A program made the translations under genes and the position numbers. Shown here piece after piece: positions 17,153 to 25,845 of a stretch of DNA of 64,000 nucleotides. Positions within the stretch are counted from its first letter, which is position 1. Each line of letters begins with the position of its first letter. The DNA lies in the NCBI RefSeq assembly GCF_052115025.1, contig NZ_JBFRFW010000026.1, forward strand, positions 1-64,000, read 5' to 3'. The stretch is from Bradyrhizobium_A sp052115025. Its GTDB lineage: Bacteria; Pseudomonadota; Alphaproteobacteria; Rhizobiales; Xanthobacteraceae. The notes beneath the pieces were generated by a model. That model had not been told where the DNA came from, did no database searches, and worked only from the letters and a program-made list of their open reading frames with translations.

Positions 17153-17920
17153 ATGCCCACCGTTCGTTCGCTGCGCCTCGGCGTCAATGTCGACCACGTC
17201 GCCACGCTGCGCAATGCGCGCGGCGGCTGTCTGCCCGATCCGGTGCGCGCCGCGCTGCTGGCGATCGAGGCTGGCGCCGACGGCATTACCGCGCATCTGC
17301 GCGAGGATCGCCGTCACATTCGCGACGACGATATGGCGCGACTGAAGGCCGAGATCTCCAGGCCGTTGAATTTCGAGATGGCGGCGACGGAGGAGATGGT
17401 GCGAATCGCGCTGGCGACGAAGCCGCACGCCGTCTGCCTCGTGCCGGAGCGGCGCGAGGAGGTGACCACCGAAGGCGGCCTTGACGTGGTCGGGCAGCAC
17501 AATGCTCTCGCGCCCGTCATCGCCCGCTTCAACGACGCCGGCATCCGCGTGTCGCTGTTCATCGCCGCCGATCCCCGCCAGATCGAGACGGCGGCGCGGC
17601 TGCAGGCGCCGGTGATCGAGATCCACACCGGCGCCTGGTGCCATGCGGTGATCGACGGCAAGCAGGATGTCGCCGAGGCGGAATGGCAGCGCATCGTCGA
17701 CGGCGCTGCGCTGGCGCAGTCTGCGGGCCTCGAGGTGCATGCCGGCCATGGCCTCGACTATGCGACCGCCGAGACCATTTCGGGCCTGCCGCAGATCGTC
17801 GAATTGAATATCGGTCACTTCATGATGGGCGAGGCGATCTTCGTCGGTCTCGGCGAGACGGTGCAGGCGATGCGGGCGGCGATGATCCGCGGCCGCCGCA
17901 ATGTCGGGCTCACGGCATGA
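17153..17920 (+). CDS. pdxJ: Pyridoxine 5'-phosphate synthase
   Basis: A 255-residue TIM-barrel enzyme condensing 1-deoxyxylulose 5-phosphate with 3-amino-2-oxopropyl phosphate in the DXP-dependent vitamin B6 pathway. The N-terminal LRLGVNVDHVATLRNARGG, then DGITAHLREDRRHI, LVPERREEVTTEGGLDV, HAGHGLDYAT and LNIGHFMMGEAIFVGL are all family hallmarks. Its stop overlaps the acpS start by 4 bases (ATGA), the standard pdxJ-acpS arrangement. Confidence 0.96.
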   Translation: MPTVRSLRLGVNVDHVATLRNARGGCLPDPVRAALLAIEAGADGITAHLREDRRHIRDDDMARLKAEISRPLNFEMAATEEMVRIALATKPHAVCLVPERREEVTTEGGLDVVGQHNALAPVIARFNDAGIRVSLFIAADPRQIETAARLQAPVIEIHTGAWCHAVIDGKQDVAEAEWQRIVDGAALAQSAGLEVHAGHGLDYATAETISGLPQIVELNIGHFMMGEAIFVGLGETVQAMRAAMIRGRRNVGLTA

Positions 17921-18336
17921 TCATCGGCATCGGGTCGGACCTGATCGATATCCGCCGCATCGAGAAGGTGATCGAGCGCCACGGCGAGCGCTTCCTCGAC
18001 CGCATCTTCACCGATGCCGAGCGCGCCAAGGCCGAGCGGCGCGCCAAATCCCCCAAGATGGTGGTGGCGACCTACGCCAAGCGATTCGCCGCCAAGGAAG
18101 CCTGCAGCAAGGCGCTCGGCACCGGCATCCGCCAGGGTGTGTGGTGGCGGGACATGGGGGTGGTCAACCTGCCGGGCGGGCGGCCGACCATGAACCTGAC
18201 CGGCGGGGCCAAGGCGCGGCTGGATACATTGGTTCCGGCCGGGTTCCAGCCGCGGATCGACCTGTCGATTACCGACGACTGGCCGCTCGCCCAGGCCTTC
18301 GTGGTCATCTCGGCGGTCCCGTCCGGCCAGCCCTGA
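17917..18336 (+). CDS. acpS: Holo-[acyl-carrier-protein] synthase
   Basis: A 139-residue trimeric phosphopantetheinyl transferase that activates ACP for fatty-acid synthesis. Mg-binding residues are in IIGIGSDLIDIRRI (Asp 8) and RFAAKEACSKALGTGI (Glu in AAKEA). The ATG overlaps the pdxJ stop, so translation is probably coupled. A further ~320 bases follow before lepB. Confidence 0.95.
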   Translation: MIIGIGSDLIDIRRIEKVIERHGERFLDRIFTDAERAKAERRAKSPKMVVATYAKRFAAKEACSKALGTGIRQGVWWRDMGVVNLPGGRPTMNLTGGAKARLDTLVPAGFQPRIDLSITDDWPLAQAFVVISAVPSGQP

Positions 18337-18660
18337 CGGCATGCGGCCGAGGTCGCTTCCAAACTAAAAATGACAGGATTGTCAGGTAATTAGCAAGTTT
18401 TTGCGGGTTTCTTGATTGCGCGGTGGCGGGCAACCGTCTACAACGCGCGCGGGCGCTGTTGTGTGGTGATTTGTGGTGGTTCGGAAATTCCCTTTGCGTC
18501 CTGGTTCCGCCGGGAGGGGCATTTCCGAACCCGCCACAGGGTACACAAATTGATCTGGTGAGGTTGCGACGCTGTCGGACGTCGCAGGCATGGCCGGGTG
18601 GGCGCAGGCGCAGGACACCAGAGCGGGCCGTTGTCGGCTCCCACAGGAACAAGAGCGGCG
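18337..18660 (+). other. Structured leader or small-RNA candidate upstream of lepB
   Basis: 324 bases without a supported protein. It contains a long imperfect stem: TTGTGGTGGTTCGGAAAT (18471-18488) is complementary to ATTTCCGAACCCGCCACA (18521-18538) apart from one bulge and a wobble, enclosing a 32-base GC-rich loop. A second hairpin, TGCGACG (18565-18571) and CGTCGCA (18580-18586), follows. An AT-rich stretch at 18361-18415 could hold a promoter. It could be the lepB 5' leader, an independent RNA, or a dispersed palindromic repeat. Confidence 0.5.
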
Positions 18661-19419
18661 ATGAGCGTGACATCCGGGACCAAGAGCGAAGGCGGCGTTG
18701 GCGAGACCGTCAAAGTCGTCATTCATGCACTGATCATCGCGCTGGTGATCCGCACCTTCCTGTTCCAGCCCTTCAACATCCCGTCGGGCTCGATGAAGGC
18801 GACGCTGCTGGTCGGCGACTACCTGTTCGTCTCGAAATACTCCTACGGCTACAGCCACTATTCGATCCCGCTGTCGCCGCCGCTGTTTTCCGGCCGCATC
18901 TTCGGCTCCAATCCGGATCGCGGCGACATCGTCGTCTTCCGCCTGCCCAAGGACGACACCACCGACTACATCAAGCGTGTCATCGGCCTGCCGGGCGACC
19001 GAATCCAGATGAAGGACGGCCTGCTCCACATCAACGACAAGCCGGTGCAGCGCGAGCGCCTGTCGGACTTCGTCGGCGAGGACCCCTGCGGCTCCGACGT
19101 CACCGCCAAGGTCAAGCGCTGGAAGGAGACGCTGCCGAACGGCGTCAGCTACGAGACCCTCGACTGCGTCGACAACGGCTTCTACGACAACACCAACGTC
19201 TACACGGTGCCGCCCGGCCATTTCTTCATGATGGGCGACAACCGCGACAATTCCACCGACAGCCGCGTGCTGTCCGCGGTCGGCTACGTGCCGCAGGAGA
19301 ACCTCATCGGCCGCGCGCAGATGATCTTCTTCTCGATCGCGGAAGGCGAGCAGGCCTGGCAGATCTGGCGCTGGCCGTTCGCGGTGCGCTGGAATCGCAT
19401 CTTCCACATCGTGCGATGA
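18661..19419 (+). CDS. lepB: Signal peptidase I
   Basis: A 252-residue inner-membrane protease that removes signal peptides from exported proteins. One N-terminal membrane segment (VVIHALIIALVIRTFLFQPF) precedes the catalytic serine in NIPSGSMKATLLVGDYLFV. The general-base lysine is in TTDYIKRVIGLPGD, and the conserved box GDNRDNSTDSR follows. The start at 18661 has AGGAAC upstream. The stop overlaps the rnc start by 4 bases (ATGA). Confidence 0.96.
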   Translation: MSVTSGTKSEGGVGETVKVVIHALIIALVIRTFLFQPFNIPSGSMKATLLVGDYLFVSKYSYGYSHYSIPLSPPLFSGRIFGSNPDRGDIVVFRLPKDDTTDYIKRVIGLPGDRIQMKDGLLHINDKPVQRERLSDFVGEDPCGSDVTAKVKRWKETLPNGVSYETLDCVDNGFYDNTNVYTVPPGHFFMMGDNRDNSTDSRVLSAVGYVPQENLIGRAQMIFFSIAEGEQAWQIWRWPFAVRWNRIFHIVR

Positions 19420-20234
19420 GTGACGATACCCCGCTCATTCCGCCTGCCGCCGATGTCGACGATCCTGCTGGCCTGAGCAACGACAAGCCGGCGGCGGCGC
19501 CGGCCAAGAAGCCGCGCCGTCGTGTCAGCGCCAAGGTCGCCGCCAAGGCGATCGAGGAGCGCATCGGCCATGCCTTTGCCGATCCGGCGCTGCTTGCGAC
19601 CGCCTTCACCCATGTCTCGGCGCTGAAGTCGGCACGCAACCGCACCGAGAGCTATCAGCGTCTCGAATTCCTCGGCGACCACGTGCTCGGCCTGATCGTG
19701 TCCGACATGCTGTACCGGGCGTTTCCGAAGGCCGACGAGGGCGAGCTGTCCAAGCGCCTCGCCGATCTCGTGCGCAAGGAGACCTGCGCCGACGTCGCCA
19801 AGGGGCTCGGACTGCACGAGGCGATCAAGCTCGGCACCGTCGGCGCCGGCGTCGGCGAGCGCTTGCGCAAGTCCGTGCTCGGCGACATCTGCGAGGCGGT
19901 GATCGGCGCGGTCTTCCTCGACGGCGGGTATGCCGCCGCGGCGCAGTTCGTCGAGACCAACTGGACCGAGCGCATGCGCAAGCCGCTGCGGCCGCTGCGC
20001 GACGCCAAGACGGTGCTGCAGGAGTGGGCGCAGGGGCAGGGGCTGCCGACGCCGCTCTACCGCGAGGTCGAGCGCACCGGTCCCCATCATGATCCGCAAT
20101 TCCGCGTTGCCGTCGAACTGCCCGGGCTCGCGCCCGCCGAAGGCATCGGCGGCAGCAAGCGCGCCGCCGAGAAGGTGGCGGCGCTGGCGATGCTCAAACG
20201 AGAAGGCGTGCCGAGTGGCAACAATGACGGCTGA
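19416..20234 (+). CDS. rnc: Ribonuclease III
   Basis: A 272-residue double-stranded-RNA endonuclease for rRNA and antisense RNA processing. The catalytic signature is YQRLEFLGDHVLGLIVSDML, the second metal-binding helix is GDICEAVIGAVFLDGGY, and a C-terminal dsRBD runs to GIGGSKRAAEKVAALAML. It has a ~45-residue disordered, Lys/Ala/Pro-rich N-terminal extension (AAAPAKKPRRRVSAK) beyond the usual ~225 residues. It overlaps lepB by 4 bases and era by 11. Confidence 0.95.
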   Translation: MSDDTPLIPPAADVDDPAGLSNDKPAAAPAKKPRRRVSAKVAAKAIEERIGHAFADPALLATAFTHVSALKSARNRTESYQRLEFLGDHVLGLIVSDMLYRAFPKADEGELSKRLADLVRKETCADVAKGLGLHEAIKLGTVGAGVGERLRKSVLGDICEAVIGAVFLDGGYAAAAQFVETNWTERMRKPLRPLRDAKTVLQEWAQGQGLPTPLYREVERTGPHHDPQFRVAVELPGLAPAEGIGGSKRAAEKVAALAMLKREGVPSGNNDG

Positions 20235-21156
20235 TCCGACCGGCGAGGACAATGGCGCGGGCGGCGAGACCCGCTGCGGCTTCGTCGCGTTGATCGGAGC
20301 CCCGAACGTCGGCAAGTCGACGCTGGTCAACGCGCTGGTCGGCTCCAAGGTGACGATCGTGTCGCGCAAGGTGCAGACGACGCGCGCGCTGATCCGCGGC
20401 ATCGTGGTCGAGGACCGTTCGCAGATCATCCTGGTCGACACGCCCGGCATCTTCGCGCCGCGTCGCCGGCTCGATCGTGCCATGGTTTCGACCGCATGGA
20501 GCGGGGCGCATGACGCCGATCTCGTCTGCGCGCTGCTCGACGCTCGCGCCGGCCTCGACGAGGAGGCCGACGCCATTTTCAAGAAGCTCGACAGCGTCGG
20601 CCATCCCAAGATTCTGGTGATCAACAAGGTCGATATCGTCGCGCGCGACAAGCTGCTGGCGCTGGCGCAGGCGGCCAACGAGCGCTTGGCGTTCGAGCAG
20701 ACCTTCATGGTGTCGGCGCTGTCCGGCGATGGCGTCGACGACCTGCGGCGGGCGCTCGCGGCCGCGGTGCCGGCGGGGCCGTTCCACTATCCCGAGGACC
20801 AGATGTCGGATGCGCCGATGCGGCATCTGGCGGCGGAAATCACCCGCGAGAAGATCTACCGCAACCTGCACCAGGAGCTGCCGTACCAGTCCACGGTCGA
20901 GACCGAGACCTGGACCGAGCGAAAGGGGGCGGTGCGGATCGAGCAGACGATCTATGTCGAGCGCGAGAGCCAGCGCAAGATCGTGCTCGGCAAGGGCGGC
21001 GCGACCATCAAGGCGATCGGTGCCGAGGCGCGCAAGGAGATTTCCGAGATCGTCGGCCAGCCGGTGCACCTGTTCCTGTTCGTCAAGGTGCGCGACGGCT
21101 GGGGCGACGATCCCGAGCGCTATCGCGAGATGGGGCTGGAATTCCCCAAGGAATGA
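20224..21156 (+). CDS. era: GTPase Era
   Basis: A 310-residue GTPase that binds the 3' end of 16S rRNA and helps 30S assembly. The G1 motif is GAPNVGKST, G3 is LVDTPGIF, G4 is INKVD and G5 is VSALSGDG. The C-terminal KH domain has the GKGGATIKAIG loop. The start inside the rnc end (overlap 11 bases) implies coupled translation with RNase III, which acts on the same precursor rRNA. Confidence 0.96.
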   Translation: MTADPTGEDNGAGGETRCGFVALIGAPNVGKSTLVNALVGSKVTIVSRKVQTTRALIRGIVVEDRSQIILVDTPGIFAPRRRLDRAMVSTAWSGAHDADLVCALLDARAGLDEEADAIFKKLDSVGHPKILVINKVDIVARDKLLALAQAANERLAFEQTFMVSALSGDGVDDLRRALAAAVPAGPFHYPEDQMSDAPMRHLAAEITREKIYRNLHQELPYQSTVETETWTERKGAVRIEQTIYVERESQRKIVLGKGGATIKAIGAEARKEISEIVGQPVHLFLFVKVRDGWGDDPERYREMGLEFPKE

Positions 21157-21171
21157 GCGTTTGCTGGCCGC

Positions 21172-21927
21172 ATGGAATGGACCGATGAAGGCATCGTTCT
21201 GGGCGTGCGCCGGCACGGTGAGGCCAACGCCGTCGTCGAGCTGCTGACGCGCTCGCACGGTCGCCATCTCGGTCTCGTGCGCGGCGGTGCCGGCGCACGG
21301 ATGCGCCCGGTGCTGCAGCCCGGCAATACAGTCAGCGCGATCTGGCGCGCACGGCTCGACGAGCATCTCGGCTACTATCAGCTCGACGGCATCCAGCTCC
21401 GCGCGGCCACCATGCTGGCGGCGTCGCACGCGGCCTACGGCATCACTCATCTCGCCGCGGTCGCCCGGCTGCTGCCGGAGCGCGATCCGCACGAGGACAT
21501 CTACGAGATGCTGGAGGCGATCCTCGATGACTTCGAGGAGGCGGGCCATGCCGGCGTGCACACCGTGCGGTTCGAGCTTGCGATGCTGACCGAGCTCGGC
21601 TTCGGCCTTGATCTTGGCAACTGCGCCGCGACCGGCGTCACCCACGACCTGATCTATGTGTCGCCGAAGTCCGGCAATGCGGTGTCACGGCAGGCGGGCG
21701 ACCCCTGGCGTGATCGGCTGCTGCGGCTGCCGGCGTTCCTGCGTGAGGATGCAACTGTGGAGGTCGGCTGGTCTGACGCCGATCTGCTGGATGGCTTCAA
21801 GCTGACCGGCCTGTTCCTGCTGCGCCATGTGCTGGAGCCGCGCGGCCAGGGGCACTCCGACGCGCGCGAGGGCTTTATCGCCGCGGTCATGCGCGGCCGC
21901 GCGCGGCTGGCCTCCGGCGGCGCTTGA
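21172..21927 (+). CDS. recO: DNA repair protein RecO
   Basis: A 251-residue protein that loads RecA on SSB-coated DNA with RecR (RecFOR pathway). The N-terminal OB fold starts MEWTDEGIVLGVRRHGEANA, followed by LLTRSHGRHLGLVRGG and a helical C-terminal half. Its length and place just after era are standard. It lies 15 bases after era and ends before a hairpin at 21948. Confidence 0.93.
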   Translation: MEWTDEGIVLGVRRHGEANAVVELLTRSHGRHLGLVRGGAGARMRPVLQPGNTVSAIWRARLDEHLGYYQLDGIQLRAATMLAASHAAYGITHLAAVARLLPERDPHEDIYEMLEAILDDFEEAGHAGVHTVRFELAMLTELGFGLDLGNCAATGVTHDLIYVSPKSGNAVSRQAGDPWRDRLLRLPAFLREDATVEVGWSDADLLDGFKLTGLFLLRHVLEPRGQGHSDAREGFIAAVMRGRARLASGGA

Positions 21928-21947
21928 GGACGGTCTCATTAGACAAC

Positions 21948-21967
21948 AGGCCGGCAACGGCCGGCCT
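21948..21967. terminator. Hairpin between convergent recO and a small secreted-protein gene
   Basis: A perfect 8-bp stem, AGGCCGGC (21948-21955) and GCCGGCCT (21960-21967), with loop AACG. There is no real T-run on either side. It may mark the end of transcripts from both sides. Confidence 0.45.
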
Positions 21968-22017
21968 GAGGGCGCGCGCCGGCCTGCTGGATGCGGGCCG
22001 GGAAATGCCGGGTCGGC

Positions 22018-22314
22018 TCAGTAGTAGCCGTAGTAGCGCGGGCGGGGACGCCAGCCGCCATAGTAGCCGTAGCCTGGGCCGTAATACCCACCACCATAGC
22101 CCGGGCCATAGCCATAGCCCGGGACCACATCGACGCAGCGACGGACCCAGTTCCAGCCGTTCCACACCCGGGTGCAACGCAGATAGACCTGCTCCGTCGC
22201 CGCCGGAGCGGCGAGACCGCTGTTCAGCGGCATGGCTTCGGCGCGGCTGCCGGCCATCAGCCCGGCGCCCGCCAGTGCCGCGACGGCTGCGGCGGCAAAC
22301 ATGAAACGACGCAT
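22018..22314 (-). CDS. Small secreted Tyr/Gly-rich protein
   Basis: A 98-residue protein with a clear signal peptide (MRRFMFAAAAVAALAGAGLM, cleaved after SRAEA). AGGAGGAGG just upstream of the ATG at 22314 fixes the start. The mature part has a conserved-looking CTRVWNGWNWVRRCV segment with two cysteines that may form a disulphide. It ends in a Gly-Tyr-Pro-rich tail made of GYGPGYGGGYYGPGYGYY-type repeats. Such proteins are common in Bradyrhizobium but have no assigned role. It converges on recO. Confidence 0.8.
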   Translation of the reverse strand: MRRFMFAAAAVAALAGAGLMAGSRAEAMPLNSGLAAPAATEQVYLRCTRVWNGWNWVRRCVDVVPGYGYGPGYGGGYYGPGYGYYGGWRPRPRYYGYY

Positions 22315-22513
22315 CTTTTCCTCCTCCTGATCCAGCCGCCCGCCGGGGGGACGCCGTCGGGCTGGTCGACAATAGCCCGGAACCGGGATGTCTGACACTG
22401 ACGGTTCCGTAATGCTGCGAGCAAGCCGATTTTATGGCACGGCCAACCAGAACAGCGGATGTCTGAAAAATTCATTTCTTGTTCATTGACGACGCAGCGG
22501 TTAACCCCGTCCC

Positions 22514-24796
22514 ATGGGAAAAAGAGTGATTCCGCCTGAACCGGCCCCGGTCGAAGACGTCGCCCTGCGCGAGGCGCTGGAAGAGCGCTACCTGGCGTAT
22601 GCGCTGTCGACCATCATGCACCGGGCGCTGCCGGACGCCCGTGACGGCCTGAAGCCCGTCCATCGCCGCATCCTCTATGGCATGCGGCTGCTGCGCCTCG
22701 ATCCGGGCGCGACCTTCAAGAAGTCCGCCAAGATCGTCGGCGACGTCATGGGCAGTTTCCATCCCCATGGCGACCAGTCGATCTACGACGCGCTGGTGCG
22801 TCTCGCCCAGGATTTCGCCGCGCGCTACCCGCTGGTCGACGGCCAGGGCAACTTCGGCAATATCGACGGCGACAACCCCGCCGCCTACCGTTACACCGAA
22901 GCGCGCATGACCGACGTCGCGCGCCTGCTGCTCGAGGGCATCGACGAGGACGCGGTCGAGTTTCGCCCGAACTACGACGGCCAGGCGAAGGAGCCGGCGG
23001 TGCTGCCCGGCGGCTTCCCGAACCTGCTCGCCAACGGCGCGCAGGGCATCGCGGTCGGCATGGCCACTGCGATCCCGCCGCACAATGCCGCCGAGCTCTG
23101 CGACGCCGCGCTGCATCTCATCGAGAAGCCGGACGCCAAGTCCAAGGCGCTGCTGCGCTGGATCAAGGGCCCGGACTTCCCGACCGGCGGCATCATCATC
23201 GATTCCAAGGACAGCATTGCGGAGGCCTATACCACTGGCCGCGGCTCGTTCCGCACCCGCGCCAAGTGGCACCAGGAAGAGGGCGCCCGCGGCACCTGGA
23301 CGGTGGTGGTCACGGAAATTCCGTGGCTGGTGCAGAAGTCGCGCCTGATCGAGAAGATCGCCGAGCTGCTCAACGACCGCAAGCTGCCGCTGGTCGGCGA
23401 CATTCGCGACGAGTCCGCCGAGGACGTCCGCATCGTCATCGAGCCGAAGACGCGGGCGGTCGATCCGGCGCTGCTGATGGAATCGCTGTTCAAGCTCACC
23501 GAGCTCGAAAGCCGCATTCCGCTCAATCTCAACGTGCTGGTGAAGGGCCGCATCCCCAAGGTGCTGGGCCTTGCGGAAGCGCTGCGCGAGTGGCTCGACC
23601 ATCTGCGCGACGTGCTGCTGCGCCGCTCCAACTACCGCAAGCAGCAGATCGAGCATCGCCTCGAGGTGCTCGGCGGCTACCTGATCGCCTATCTCAACCT
23701 CGACAAGGTCATCAAGATCATCCGCACCGAGGACGAGCCGAAGCCCGTGCTGATGAAGGCTTTCTCGCTCACTGAGATCCAGGCCGAGGCCATCCTCAAC
23801 ATGCGCCTGCGCTCGCTGCGCAAGCTCGAGGAGATGGAGATCCGCCGCGAGGACAAGGACCTGCGCACCGAGCTCAAGGGCATCGAGGGCATCCTCGCCT
23901 CGGAGGCCAAGCAGTGGGCCAAGGTCGGCGAGCAGGTGCGCACCGTGCGCGACATGTTCGGCCCGAAGACGCCGCTCGGCAAGCGCCGCACGACGTTCGC
24001 GGATGCGCCGGAGCACGACCTCGCCGCGATGGAAGAGGCGCTGGTCGAGCGTGAGCCGATCACGGTGGTGGTGTCTGACAAGGGCTGGGTCCGCACGCTG
24101 AAGGGGCAGGTCGCCGATCTCTCCAACCTGACGTTCAAGACCGACGACCGCCTTGGCTATGCGTTCTTCGCCGAGACCACCTCGAAGCTGCTGCTGTTCG
24201 CCACCAACGGCCGCTTCTACACGCTCGACGCCGCCAAGCTGCCCGGCGGCCGCGGCCATGGCGACCCGATCCGCATGTTCATCGACATGGAGCAGGACGC
24301 GTCCATCGTGTCGCTGTTCGTCTCCTCCGGCGGGCGCAAGTTCCTGGTCGCGGGCCATGACGGCCAGGGCTTCATCGTCAACGAGGACGACTGCCTCGGC
24401 AACACTCGCAAGGGCAAGCAGGTGCTGAACGTCACGCCGCCGAACGAGGCGCGCGCCTTGACGACGGTCGACGGCGACACCGTCGCGGTGATCGGCGACA
24501 ACCGCAAGATGCTGGTGTTCCCGCTCGACCAGGTGCCGGAGATGGCGCGTGGCCGCGGCGTGCGGCTGCAGCGCTACAAGGATGGCGGCCTGTCCGATGT
24601 CGTCACCTTCAATCTCAAGCAAGGCCTGACCTGGAAGGACTCCGCTGGTCGCGAGTTCAGCGTCAGCGCCAGGGAGCTCGCCGACTGGCGCGGCGCCCGT
24701 TCCGATGCCGGCCGCCTGCCGCCGAAGGGCTTTCCGAAGTCCAACAAGTTCGGCAAGACCATCGAGCCGCCGCCACCGCCCGAGCCGGCGTCCTGA
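22514..24796 (+). CDS. parC: DNA topoisomerase IV subunit A
   Basis: A 760-residue cleavage subunit of topoisomerase IV, which decatenates replicated chromosomes together with ParE. The breakage-reunion domain has LPDARDGLKPVHRRILYGM and the DNA-attacking tyrosine in NPAAYRYTEARM (~residue 125). GQGNFGNIDGDNPAAYRYTE and the C-terminal beta-propeller blades (for example SDKGWVRTLKGQV) follow. The loop from 22701 onward (GDVMGSFHPHGDQSIYDA) is the quinolone-resistance-determining region and carries the usual Ser. ParC rather than GyrA is favoured by the length and the absence of a GyrA-box. Confidence 0.93.
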   Translation: MGKRVIPPEPAPVEDVALREALEERYLAYALSTIMHRALPDARDGLKPVHRRILYGMRLLRLDPGATFKKSAKIVGDVMGSFHPHGDQSIYDALVRLAQDFAARYPLVDGQGNFGNIDGDNPAAYRYTEARMTDVARLLLEGIDEDAVEFRPNYDGQAKEPAVLPGGFPNLLANGAQGIAVGMATAIPPHNAAELCDAALHLIEKPDAKSKALLRWIKGPDFPTGGIIIDSKDSIAEAYTTGRGSFRTRAKWHQEEGARGTWTVVVTEIPWLVQKSRLIEKIAELLNDRKLPLVGDIRDESAEDVRIVIEPKTRAVDPALLMESLFKLTELESRIPLNLNVLVKGRIPKVLGLAEALREWLDHLRDVLLRRSNYRKQQIEHRLEVLGGYLIAYLNLDKVIKIIRTEDEPKPVLMKAFSLTEIQAEAILNMRLRSLRKLEEMEIRREDKDLRTELKGIEGILASEAKQWAKVGEQVRTVRDMFGPKTPLGKRRTTFADAPEHDLAAMEEALVEREPITVVVSDKGWVRTLKGQVADLSNLTFKTDDRLGYAFFAETTSKLLLFATNGRFYTLDAAKLPGGRGHGDPIRMFIDMEQDASIVSLFVSSGGRKFLVAGHDGQGFIVNEDDCLGNTRKGKQVLNVTPPNEARALTTVDGDTVAVIGDNRKMLVFPLDQVPEMARGRGVRLQRYKDGGLSDVVTFNLKQGLTWKDSAGREFSVSARELADWRGARSDAGRLPPKGFPKSNKFGKTIEPPPPPEPAS

Positions 24797-24825
24797 CGGC
24801 CGCCCGTTACATCATCGCATCCCTT

Positions 24826-24858
24826 CATGCCCGGCCTTGCGCCGGGCATGTGCGTTTT
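24826..24858 (+). terminator. Probable terminator after parC
   Basis: A 10-bp stem, CATGCCCGGC (24826-24835) and GCCGGGCATG (24841-24850), with a 5-base loop; TGCGTTTT follows. It lies 30 bases after the parC stop. Confidence 0.7.
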
Positions 24859-24952
24859 GAGAGGCGAGCGATCGAGATGCGACACACTGATTTGCGTGCG
24901 ACGGGCAGGCGGCGCTAGATTTCCCATCTGGAATGACGGGAAGGACATCGCG

Positions 24953-25450
24953 ATGGTCCGCGAGAACGAAATCCGCGAGGGCGAGGTGGTGGTGGAGTTG
25001 CCGCCGCCGACCGATGCCGGCCTGATTTTTATCGGCCGCATTCGTACGCCCTGGAACTCGCGACTGGAGACGCCGCGGCAGGGCCGCCAGGACGGGCCGG
25101 TGTGCCGCATCGAGATCTTCGATCCGTGGGTGCCGGCGCTGAAAGGGCTTGATCTCTACGGGGAGGTCGAGGTGATCTACTGGCTGCATCAATCGCGCCG
25201 GGATCTCGTGCTGCAGAGCCCGGCGAGCGACAAGACGACCCGTGGCACGTTTTCGCTGCGCTCGCCGGTGCGGCCCAATCCGCTGGGCACGTCGATCGCC
25301 AAGCTCGTCGGCATCGAGGGATCGACCGTGCTGGTGCGTGGCCTCGATTGTCTCGACGGCACGCCGCTCGTCGATCTCAAGCCGGACCGTTGCGCGTTCA
25401 CGCCGATCGCTCCGCCACAGCCCGGTGATTTCGAGGTCGGCGACCATTGA
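24953..25450 (+). CDS. tRNA m6t6A37 methyltransferase (TrmO/TsaA family)
   Basis: A 165-residue protein of the TrmO fold, which methylates N6-threonylcarbamoyladenosine at position 37 of tRNA using S-adenosylmethionine. The diagnostic run is GTFSLRSPVRPNPLGTSIAK followed by LVGIEG, and IFDPWVPALKGLD is also typical. The ATG at 24953 follows GGAAGGACATCGCG. The protein is a single-domain version. The exact tRNA substrate in this genus is not established by sequence. Confidence 0.82.
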   Translation: MVRENEIREGEVVVELPPPTDAGLIFIGRIRTPWNSRLETPRQGRQDGPVCRIEIFDPWVPALKGLDLYGEVEVIYWLHQSRRDLVLQSPASDKTTRGTFSLRSPVRPNPLGTSIAKLVGIEGSTVLVRGLDCLDGTPLVDLKPDRCAFTPIAPPQPGDFEVGDH

Positions 25451-25509
25451 CACGGCGGCATTCGACACCGTGAACACGAGATGCGCGCGGGCGTCGCGGC
25501 GCGGTGGTG

Positions 25510-25845
25510 TCAGGACCGGTGGGCGTAGGCGTCCGGCTCGAGGCGGATGATGATCCGCCGGATCATCGGCAGGGCGGCGCACAGCACCGGCAGCGCGATC
25601 ATCCAGGACATGATCCATGCGACCAGCCAGCGCAGCAGATAACCCTCGCGCAGGCCGAAGCCGACGGTGGTCGAGACGGCCGCGGTCACCAGCGACATGA
25701 TGAGGGACAGCAGCACCGCGGCAACGATGGTGGCGTAGCGGCGCGGCAGGTTGGCGGGGTCGAAGGCCGACGGCGCGAGGCGCGTGGTATCGATGGCCAC
25801 GGGCACGGAGCCCGTGGGCGGAAGGTGGGTCGAAAGAGTGTTCAT
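25510..25845 (-). CDS. DUF2798 small membrane protein
   Basis: A 111-residue protein with two membrane segments (YATIVAAVLLSLIMSLVTAA and LVAWIMSWMIALPVLCAALP) followed by IRRIIIRLEPD, the pattern of DUF2798. The function of the family is unknown. The ATG overlaps the aldolase stop by 4 bases, making it the last gene of the padR operon. Confidence 0.8.
   Translation of the reverse strand: MNTLSTHLPPTGSVPVAIDTTRLAPSAFDPANLPRRYATIVAAVLLSLIMSLVTAAVSTTVGFGLREGYLLRWLVAWIMSWMIALPVLCAALPMIRRIIIRLEPDAYAHRS

Noticed and set aside
22472..24622. 716-codon antisense frame over parC
   Set aside because: A by-product of high GC third positions on the sense strand; rich in His, Asp, Ala and Leu without any motif.
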